Assembly: GCA_947628245.1 (NCBI GenBank)
Contig: CANQZH010000065.1
Coordinates: 1-6,874 of the forward strand
DNA from: an uncultured Bacilli bacterium
GTDB lineage: Bacteria > Bacillota_I > Bacilli_A > RF39 > UBA660
Direction: 5' to 3'
DNA length: 6,874 bases
The position numbers and the translations under genes were made by a program. The notes under the pieces were generated by a model, which had not been told where the DNA came from, made no database searches, and worked only from the letters and a program-made list of their open reading frames with translations. Positions 1 to 5,327 of the stretch are shown one piece after another (position 1 is the first letter of the stretch; every line of letters begins with the position of its first letter).

Positions 1-5
1 ATATT

Positions 6-1010
6 TTATGAAATAGAGGCAATAAAAGTTTCTAGTGAATTACCATCACTTATTCTAATTCTTGGTAAAGCATATTTGTCCATTCCTGGTTTTACAACAC
101 CCCATTCAGTTGTAAAAGCCATATTATAACCAGCTTCTTTTAAAACTTCCTTAGTAAAATCATTATAATCGCCAAAAGGATAAGCTAAAGTAGTAGCAGT
201 TTTAAGCATTTGCTTAGAAGTAGTTAAATCATTAATGGCTTCTTCTCTACTTATACATTGAAATATTCCTCCGTGATTAGTAGGACAACCAGCACGGTGC
301 ATATCATTAGTATGACTTTCCATACTAACATAACCTGAATTAATAATTTCTTGTTGATATGGCATATTAGGGTCTGTCCAACTTGTAACAACAAACCAAA
401 CAATTGGTATTTCATACTCTAAAGCCAAAGGGTACGCTATGCGATAATTACTTTCAGCTCCATCATCCATTGTTAAAATAATACTTTTAGATGGAAGATT
501 TATTTTACCATCAACATAATCATTTAACTCTTCCATTGTTGGAAAATAATAATTATTATCTTTTAAATATTTTAATTGTTCTTCAAATAAACTTTTAGCT
601 AAATAATTACCATCACTTCCTGTTTCTCCAGCTTCATCATCATAAAAATAATGATACATTAAAACGGGAATGAAAGAAGCATTTTCTTCATCTTCAATCT
701 TTTTAACAACAACTTTTCTTTCTTTAACAATTTTTTCATCATCAACACTTAATTCATAAGTTAAAGTATATTCTCCAGGTCTATTTATTACTTTCCCACT
801 TACTTTAACTAAATCATTAACATCTTCATCACCATTTAAAGCTTCAAATCCTGGTTCATTATATTTTTCATTATAATTTAAAGTAATATTTTCTTCCCCT
901 AAAAGATTTAAAGAAACATTATTAGTAGGTTCTTCTTCTATTATAATATCATCTTTATCTTTACACCCAAAACATAAAAAACACATTACAATAATAACAA
1001 TCTTCTTCAT
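6..1010 (-). CDS. Exported (probable lipoprotein) DUF5011 + CE4 polysaccharide deacetylase, PgaB/IcaB-like
   Basis: Predicted exported, metal-dependent N-deacetylase of a polysaccharide (334 aa). Residues 1-15 form a hydrophobic signal ending in FGC with Cys16 as possible lipidation site; the lipobox (Cys13 at -3, Phe14 at -2) is not ideal. Residues about 33-103 look like a DUF5011-type Ig-like module (GFEALNGDEDV, RPGEYTLTY). The NodB domain spans about 113-334: MYH with His120, TMDDG with Asp182/Asp183, HTNDMH with His233/His238, and YPFG at 277-280. A His ahead of the DD motif and two metal His five residues apart match the circularly permuted PgaB/IcaB group (known for those families) rather than the HSxxH of PgdA-type enzymes. 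Start ATG at 1008-1010 has AGGTAGGT upstream, overlapping the preceding stop; the gap is 6 bp. It is last of four packed genes. Substrate is unknown: no synthase is in view. Cys242 and Cys252 flank a small insert and could pair. Confidence 0.88.
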   Translation of the reverse strand: MKKIVIIVMCFLCFGCKDKDDIIIEEEPTNNVSLNLLGEENITLNYNEKYNEPGFEALNGDEDVNDLVKVSGKVINRPGEYTLTYELSVDDEKIVKERKVVVKKIEDEENASFIPVLMYHYFYDDEAGETGSDGNYLAKSLFEEQLKYLKDNNYYFPTMEELNDYVDGKINLPSKSIILTMDDGAESNYRIAYPLALEYEIPIVWFVVTSWTDPNMPYQQEIINSGYVSMESHTNDMHRAGCPTNHGGIFQCISREEAINDLTTSKQMLKTATTLAYPFGDYNDFTKEVLKEAGYNMAFTTEWGVVKPGMDKYALPRIRISDGNSLETFIASIS

Positions 1011-1016
1011 CTTAAC

Positions 1017-1793
1017 CTACCTATTCTTAATTAATAAAATGCTTAATATAATACCTAAAAATATAACAAAACCTATAATTAATAAATCATTTAAATACCC
1101 AGATTCTTTTTTTAAACTTCTTTCTAATTCTTTTCTTTTTGGTATTGCTTTAATTAATTCTTCTTCTATAGAATTACGATTCTCTTTTAATTCAATTTCT
1201 TTAATTAAATCTAAAAATTTCTCTAATTCATCTTTTAAATCTCCTATTAAATAAGGCTTTACTTCATCTAAATTAATCATCATTTTAACATATTCCCAAT
1301 TAACTAACCCATTATCTAAATTCTCTTTAAAATTAAATGTTTTATATTGTTTTAAAAATTCATTTAAATTATAAACTGTAATATTTTTATTACTTTGATA
1401 ATAATTAAAAACATCATTAGCATAATAACAAGGAACAAGATAAGTATTAGAAAGATCATCAATTAAATATAAATAATTATTAACTAATCCATTACTATCA
1501 GCTTTACTTATCGCTCTTAAACCTTTTATAACTATATTTTCATCAAGATTAATTTTAATATTTTTAGTTTTAAAATAATTACAATGATAATAAATTATTT
1601 TAAAAACCATTTCTGAATCAAGATATTTTAAATTATTATATAAATAAGTATTTTGTCTAATAAAAGTTTCTAAATGAATTTGTTCTAAATCTATTCTTTC
1701 ATTATTATAAACTAATTGATGATTTTCTATTTTAAGTTCATTTAAATTAGGAAATTTATTTACTAATTCTTTGATAAATAATTCATTTGTCAT
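1017..1793 (-). CDS. Hypothetical C-tail-anchored membrane protein
   Basis: I do not recognise a family for this 258-aa protein. Most of it (1-235) is hydrophilic, rich in Asn, Lys, Glu, Leu and Tyr, with no signal peptide. Residues about 196-231 are highly charged and probably helical. A single hydrophobic segment lies at about 236-255 and is followed only by KNR, so the topology suggests a tail-anchored protein with its bulk in the cytoplasm. The start is well supported: AAGGAG (1801-1806) sits 7 bases before ATG 1791-1793 and overlaps the stop of the upstream isomerase-like gene. The gap to the downstream deacetylase is 6 bp, so translation is probably coupled to both neighbours. Position between an RpiB-fold protein and a secreted deacetylase suggests a role in an envelope or glycan process, possibly as a membrane scaffold, but this is inference from context only. 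Confidence 0.8.
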   Translation of the reverse strand: MTNELFIKELVNKFPNLNELKIENHQLVYNNERIDLEQIHLETFIRQNTYLYNNLKYLDSEMVFKIIYYHCNYFKTKNIKINLDENIVIKGLRAISKADSNGLVNNYLYLIDDLSNTYLVPCYYANDVFNYYQSNKNITVYNLNEFLKQYKTFNFKENLDNGLVNWEYVKMMINLDEVKPYLIGDLKDELEKFLDLIKEIELKENRNSIEEELIKAIPKRKELERSLKKESGYLNDLLIIGFVIFLGIILSILLIKNR

Positions 1794-1804
1794 ATCTAAA
1801 CTCC

Positions 1805-2443
1805 TTATAAATCAATTAAATCTTTTAATAATTCACTTATATTATCATCTTCACAATTAGCAAAGAAATTTTCTTCAAAATAAGGATTTTTAATAATATG
1901 ATATAAAAAATCTTTATCCATTTCATCAAGAAGATAATATAAATCAGTAATATTTAATTTATTAAGATATTTTAATTTTTGACGTTGTTCTTTTTGAATA
2001 GTTTGTCTTTCTTTAGGATATCCACTTTTAGGTGTAGTTTGAAAAAGAGTATGAAAAATATTTTCTAAATTAATTTCAAAACCAATCCCAATATTTTTAC
2101 CATAAGGAATAGATATAGCATTACCAGCATTAACTCTTAAAAAAATTTCAGCATCAACAGGATTAGTAACAAAGCCACAAAAAACATTAGGCATTTTATT
2201 AGCCGTTATTAAAAGACCTTCCCCACTAGAACAACCACTAATAACAAAATCAACAGCCTTACTACCTAATAAAATACCTGTTAAAACACCTGCTTCAACA
2301 TAATCAATACTATAATCACTATCATCTCTAACCCCATAGTTAAATACTTGATGACCATATTGTCTAGCAACTTTTTCTAAAATATTAAATATTAATTTAT
2401 TTTTATTTTTTTGACTGCTCTCATTAACTAAAGCAATACGCAT
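1805..2443 (-). CDS. RpiB/LacA/LacB-family sugar isomerase homologue, possibly DhuI-like
   Basis: A 212-aa cytoplasmic protein with the RpiB/LacAB fold signature. Residues 62-83 (VDFVISGCSSGEG, then ITANK) align with the CGTGIG...AANK loop of ribose-5-phosphate isomerase B, and Cys71 takes the place of its catalytic Cys. Two canonical features are changed: the N-terminal Asp-His pair is replaced by NESS (7-10), and RxHNDxN becomes RVNAGN (103-108), so the ring-opening His is Val104. The protein also has a C-terminal extension (about 130-212, with GYPKER at 141-146), making it about 60 aa longer than RpiB. From memory this resembles the long RpiB-like branch that includes streptococcal DhuI, an isomerase for unsaturated uronic acid degradation, but no hyaluronate or uronate catabolic genes are in the window. 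A true pentose-phosphate isomerase is unlikely. AGGAG (2449-2453) is 5 bases before the ATG; gaps to neighbours are 14 and 11 bp. Confidence 0.8.
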   Translation of the reverse strand: MRIALVNESSQKNKNKLIFNILEKVARQYGHQVFNYGVRDDSDYSIDYVEAGVLTGILLGSKAVDFVISGCSSGEGLLITANKMPNVFCGFVTNPVDAEIFLRVNAGNAISIPYGKNIGIGFEINLENIFHTLFQTTPKSGYPKERQTIQKEQRQKLKYLNKLNITDLYYLLDEMDKDFLYHIIKNPYFEENFFANCEDDNISELLKDLIDL

Positions 2444-2457
2444 TTTAACTCCTCTTT

Positions 2458-3444
2458 TCAGTTACATTTATATCCTGAAGCATTTAATTCAAAATAAATA
2501 GTTTTAGCTTCAGTATCTTTTTCATAATAAGCTTTACTACTTAATACTCTTTTTCTTTCATTTATACTAACTTTACTTAAATCAATTGTAGCTTCAAAGG
2601 AAAAACCACTAGTTCTAGGTGTTATATCAGCATCTACTCCTTCTATTGAATTATAACTATTAGTTAAAGCTTCATAAGTATTAATTGTACTATCATCGCT
2701 ACTACTAACTACATAACGATCAGTAATTTTAGATAAGAAATAACCTGTATCATCATTTTGAAAAGTATAGACTAAAGTTTGATTATTCTTAGTACAAGTT
2801 AAAAATGGTAAATTATTTATATCAGTAGAACTTAAACTAATAGCCGGATAATCATTAATACTTTTAGTTTCAATAGTTAAATAAACTGGATCTTGATTAG
2901 AATTAGTATTATCAATAAATGTATAATTAAATGATACCGTAGCATTAGCAACAATTTCTTCTTTATCAATTAATATCCGATCTAATAAAGTTTTATCTTC
3001 CGTAAATAATTCAATATAAGTTGGATTATTTACTAACCATAAAGCAGACCCACTACTATTAGTTACTTTAAGATCAATTTTTTTAGTAGCAACATCAACA
3101 TTTATATCATATTTAAAACCATTTATAGTTTTACTAATAGGAGTAGAAACATCTAAATACTCTACTTCATTAGTAGGTTCTTCTACAGGTGGTTGTTCTT
3201 CCTCATTTCCACTTGGAGTTGATGAAATAACCCCATAATCTCGTTCTTCATTATTACCACTTATAAAATTAACAACATAAGGAAGAGCCACTATAATAAC
3301 AATTAAAAAAGCAAAAATAGCTAAAACACCACCTATATTATTAGCATTTTCCTCAATCTCCCCAATTGTTGTAGGCGTAAGTTCAACATTACTAATTACC
3401 ACATTATCATAATTTTTTTTATCCTTTTTACTCTTTTTCATCAT
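2458..3444 (-). CDS. Hypothetical single-pass membrane protein with extracytoplasmic domain
   Basis: I do not recognise a named family for this 328-aa protein. A lysine-rich N-terminus (MMKKSKKDKK) and a soluble stretch to residue 37 precede one transmembrane helix at about 38-61, so residues 62-328 should be outside the cell. An acidic, Pro-rich linker (about 71-96) leads to a beta-rich, Ser/Thr/Asn-rich region. Its C-terminal part, from about 211 to the end, starts with LTC (Cys217) and finishes with GYKC (Cys327); these are the only two cysteines and could form a disulfide. The start is uncertain by one codon: AGGTG (3447-3451) is only 2 bases from the first ATG (3442-3444) but 5 from the second (3439-3441), so the second is favoured. 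It opens the four-gene group and lies just after the spoVAE terminator, so it needs its own promoter or readthrough. Role unknown. Confidence 0.8.
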   Translation of the reverse strand: MMKKSKKDKKNYDNVVISNVELTPTTIGEIEENANNIGGVLAIFAFLIVIIVALPYVVNFISGNNEERDYGVISSTPSGNEEEQPPVEEPTNEVEYLDVSTPISKTINGFKYDINVDVATKKIDLKVTNSSGSALWLVNNPTYIELFTEDKTLLDRILIDKEEIVANATVSFNYTFIDNTNSNQDPVYLTIETKSINDYPAISLSSTDINNLPFLTCTKNNQTLVYTFQNDDTGYFLSKITDRYVVSSSDDSTINTYEALTNSYNSIEGVDADITPRTSGFSFEATIDLSKVSINERKRVLSSKAYYEKDTEAKTIYFELNASGYKCN

Positions 3445-3451
3445 ATCACCT
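3439..3451 (-). promoter_or_regulatory. RBS deciding the start of the 328-aa membrane protein gene
   Basis: On the minus strand AGGTG is followed by AT-ATG-ATG. The first ATG leaves a 2-base spacer, the second a 5-base spacer. Spacing favours initiation at the second codon (3441), giving a 327-aa product. Confidence 0.5.
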
Positions 3452-3459
3452 ATCTCTAA

Positions 3460-3486
3460 AAATTATTTTATCAAAAAATAGGTCAA
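3460..3486 (-). promoter_or_regulatory. Weak candidate promoter for the four-gene group
   Basis: The 57-base gap after spoVAE must hold any dedicated promoter for the downstream genes. On the minus strand TTGACC (3486-3481) resembles a -35 box and begins within the U-tract of the spoVAE terminator. The best -10-like words are TAAAAT (3470-3465), only 10 bases away, and TAATTT (3465-3460), 15 bases away. Neither combination is good, so this is a low-confidence candidate; partial readthrough of the terminator is the alternative. Confidence 0.25.
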
Positions 3487-3540
3487 AAAAAAAGCCTTAT
3501 CTTAATCTTTTGGTTTAAAAAAGATTGAAAAGATAAAGGC
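3485..3540 (-). terminator. Intrinsic terminator overlapping the 3' end of spoVAE
   Basis: Minus-strand arms GCCTTTATCTT (3540-3530) and AAGATAAGGC (3503-3494) pair with one bulged T. An inner AATCTTTT/AAAAGATT pairing extends the stem, and nine T residues (3493-3485) follow. The 5' arm begins at codon 105 of spoVAE and the 3' arm spans its stop codon (3502-3504), so the whole hairpin uses the last 12 codons plus the stop. It closes the spoVA transcript. Confidence 0.85.
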
Positions 3541-3852
3541 AAAAACAACAGCCATAGTAACAGCCGCACTAACTTTAGTTAAAAGACCACTAGCAAAACC
3601 TAATATTTCAGATTCGTGAAATCCTTCATAAGCACCTTGATATAATAAATTACCAAAATTACTAATCATCATTGTAGCACCAGCTCCACCCCAATCTATT
3701 AATTTAGGATAGATTCCTAAAAAGGAGAAAAAAGCCCCTAAAACTGTAAAAATACTTGTAATATGACCAGGAGTTAACTTTGTATTATCTAATATTAATT
3801 CTCCAATTAAGCAAATAAAACCGCCTAAAATAAATGCATTAATATAAATCAT
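3502..3852 (-). CDS. spoVAE: Stage V sporulation protein AE (SpoVAE/SpoVAEB), DPA transport component
   Basis: Small integral membrane protein (116 aa) of the SpoVA machinery that brings dipicolinic acid into the forespore and releases it in germination. Length and sequence fit B. subtilis SpoVAEB throughout: an N-terminal AFILGGFICLIGE, LTPGHITS at about 26-33, GGAGAT at 55-60, SNFGNLL at 64-70, and the conserved tail FKPKD. Four hydrophobic segments are visible at about 3-22, 33-50, 55-73 and 92-112. The start ATG (3850-3852) overlaps the spoVAD stop by 4 bp in an ATGA arrangement, with a GGAGGTT site at 3858-3864 inside spoVAD, so translation is coupled. Its last 12 codons also form the operon terminator. 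It is intact with no missing part. Confidence 0.95.
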   Translation of the reverse strand: MIYINAFILGGFICLIGELILDNTKLTPGHITSIFTVLGAFFSFLGIYPKLIDWGGAGATMMISNFGNLLYQGAYEGFHESEILGFASGLLTKVSAAVTMAVVFAFIFSIFFKPKD

Positions 3853-4826
3853 AAATTAACCTCCAAACTTACCGCGTGAGCAATTGCTGGAATACTCATC
3901 TTTTGATTAACAAATAAAGCATTATGAAGTGAACCAGTCCCAATAATTAATATTTTATGATACTTTTTAGACTTAACAACTTTATTAAATAAATATAAAG
4001 GTAGAGCAACTGGTCCACTTGCTCCAGCATAAACTTCTTGACTTTTTAAATATAATTCACAACCAGAATCTAAATAATTTTTTAAATTTAAATTATTATT
4101 TCTTTTCAAATATTCTTTTAAAATTTTACTACCAACACACCCTAAATCACCAGTTAAAATTAAATCATAATAATCTAGACTTCGATTTAAATCAACTAAA
4201 TGATCAAGAATAACTTTAGCAGCGGCAGGAGCCATAACCGCTCCCATATTAGTAGCATCTTTAATACCCATATCAATAACCGTCCCAATTGTATAACTTT
4301 CAAGTCTAATATTAGATGGTTCCCTACTTAGAAGGGTACTAACAGCTCCAGTAGCTGTAAAAGTAGTAGTATGAGGTTTAGGAGCCCCATATTCAATAGG
4401 AAAGCGAAATTGTTTTTCCGCGTGTAAATTATGAGATGAAGTAACACATAAAGTATAACCTTTTTTTCTACTATCCATTAATTCACTAGCCACAATTAAA
4501 CTTTCAACAAAACTAGCACAAGCTGAATATACTCCTATAAATGGAATATTATAATAACTAGCAGTATAACTTGAAACCCCAATTTGATTAGATAAGTCAC
4601 CAGATATTAATAAATTAATATCACTATAATCTAAACGATTCTTCTTTAAAATATTATCAATAACATTTCTTTGCATTTTAATCTCAGCCTGTTCAAAAGT
4701 AGATTCGTGATAATAATAATCATTCATAACTAAATCATAATTAGAAATAGCCCCATTAGCTTCTAGAGGACCCGCTAAACTAAAAGCATCATTAAGATAT
4801 ATATTATTTAATTTCTTACTAGCCAT
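3849..4826 (-). CDS. spoVAD: Stage V sporulation protein AD (SpoVAD), DPA-binding thiolase-fold protein
   Basis: Soluble thiolase-fold protein (325 aa; B. subtilis SpoVAD is about 338) known to bind dipicolinic acid and its calcium chelate and to be needed for DPA uptake into spores. Hallmarks visible: the ISNYD stretch at 27-31, YSACASFVESL around Cys103 (thiolase nucleophile position), the signature SSHNLHAEKQFRFPIEYG at 130-147, TATGA at 157-161, and DMGIKDATNMGAVMAPAAA at 185-203. The C-terminal half keeps GDLG (226-229), ASGP and the GTGSLHN motif at 296-302, the latter two typical of thiolase-like enzymes. The start ATG (4824-4826) overlaps spoVAC by 8 bp and has AGGAGTG at 4834-4840. 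The family is thought not to catalyse condensation; that is known for relatives, not shown here. Confidence 0.96.
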   Translation of the reverse strand: MASKKLNNIYLNDAFSLAGPLEANGAISNYDLVMNDYYYHESTFEQAEIKMQRNVIDNILKKNRLDYSDINLLISGDLSNQIGVSSYTASYYNIPFIGVYSACASFVESLIVASELMDSRKKGYTLCVTSSHNLHAEKQFRFPIEYGAPKPHTTTFTATGAVSTLLSREPSNIRLESYTIGTVIDMGIKDATNMGAVMAPAAAKVILDHLVDLNRSLDYYDLILTGDLGCVGSKILKEYLKRNNNLNLKNYLDSGCELYLKSQEVYAGASGPVALPLYLFNKVVKSKKYHKILIIGTGSLHNALFVNQKMSIPAIAHAVSLEVNL

Positions 4827-5256
4827 AAAAAATCACTCCTAATATTCCAAAGAAAAAACCAGCTAATATACCATACAATAAAACACTACCAGCAAGTTTA
4901 AAAAAACTAGCACCAAGACCTGTAATTAAACCATCTTTCTTAACATCTAAAGCACTTGAAGTAATAGAATGAGCAAAACCAGTAGTAGGAATAATAAGCC
5001 CACAACCACACTTAGTTACAAAATTATCAAAAAAACCTAAAGCTGTTAATAAAGAGGCTACAAAAATAGTAATAATACATAACCAAACATAAGATTCATT
5101 AATTTCCATTCCAAAAGTAACTTGTAAAATAGATGCAATAACTTGACCTAATAAAGAAATACCACCACCAACTAAAAAAGCAACAATAGCATTACGCATT
5201 TTATTTTCTTTAGGAGTATATTCTTTAACAAGTTTTTTATATTCATCTTTATCCAT
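4819..5256 (-). CDS. spoVAC: Stage V sporulation protein AC (SpoVAC), inner-membrane DPA channel component
   Basis: Integral membrane protein (145 aa, close to the 150 aa of B. subtilis SpoVAC), reported there as a mechanosensitive channel component for DPA release. The soluble N-terminus MDKDEYKKLVKEYTPKENK matches the YKxxVKxYxPK start of the family and supports this initiation site. Hydrophobic segments lie at about 22-47, 55-77 and 108-142. The family core is clear: GCGLIIPTTGFAHS at about 84-97, SSALDVKKDGL at 100-110 and FKLAGSV at 119-125. GGAGGT (5262-5267) sits 5 bases before the ATG. It opens the spoVACDE operon, directly behind a forespore-type promoter, and overlaps spoVAD by 8 bp. 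Nothing is missing. Confidence 0.96.
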   Translation of the reverse strand: MDKDEYKKLVKEYTPKENKMRNAIVAFLVGGGISLLGQVIASILQVTFGMEINESYVWLCIITIFVASLLTALGFFDNFVTKCGCGLIIPTTGFAHSITSSALDVKKDGLITGLGASFFKLAGSVLLYGILAGFFFGILGVIFYG

Positions 5257-5261
5257 AACAT

Positions 5262-5267
5262 ACCTCC
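5262..5267 (-). promoter_or_regulatory. RBS of spoVAC, overlapping the predicted transcription start
   Basis: GGAGGT on the minus strand, 5 bases before the start codon. The end of the upstream -10 element is at 5273, so normal spacing would put the transcript start at about 5270-5266, at or inside this site. Confidence 0.8.
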
Positions 5268-5272
5268 ACCAT

Positions 5273-5301
5273 TAGTATGAAAAAAAATTATTAAAGTATA
5301 C
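5273..5301 (-). promoter_or_regulatory. Sigma-G-type forespore promoter of spoVACDE
   Basis: On the minus strand GTATA (5301-5297) and CATACTA (5279-5273) are separated by exactly 17 bases. These match the known sigma-G consensus (GHATR, 17-18 bases, CATNHTA) with no mismatch. Sigma-F shares a similar -35, but its -10 usually begins with a GG pair not present here (a T run precedes). Location just upstream of spoVAC, whose B. subtilis counterpart operon is sigma-G dependent, supports the call. Confidence 0.85.
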
Positions 5302-5325
5302 AAAAAAGAATAGATAAACTATTCT
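5302..5325 (-). terminator. Intrinsic terminator of the BspA-type gene
   Basis: Minus-strand AGAATAG (5325-5319), a TTTAT loop, CTATTCT (5313-5307), then five more T residues (5306-5302). The 7-bp stem is perfect but has only two G-C pairs, so it may be modest in strength. It starts 2 bases after the stop codon of the upstream gene and directly abuts the spoVA -35 box. Confidence 0.65.
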
Positions 5326-5327
5326 AA

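Noticed and set aside
1039..1254. Plus-strand open frame of 71 codons
   Set aside because: Antisense shadow of the tail-anchored protein gene; low-complexity Asn/Ile/Phe/Ser product from AT-rich antisense, no ribosome site.
1805..2443. Calling this gene rpiB or lacA/lacB
   Set aside because: Canonical Asp-His and ring-opening His positions are not conserved and the protein is about 60 aa too long.
4019..4213. Plus-strand open frame of 64 codons inside spoVAD
   Set aside because: Antisense to a well-conserved gene; Leu/Asn/His-rich translation without domain features.
5295..5300. TATACT as a vegetative -10 box for spoVAC
   Set aside because: The matching -35 position reads AATAGT, within the preceding terminator; the forespore promoter using the same bases as its -35 is a much better match.
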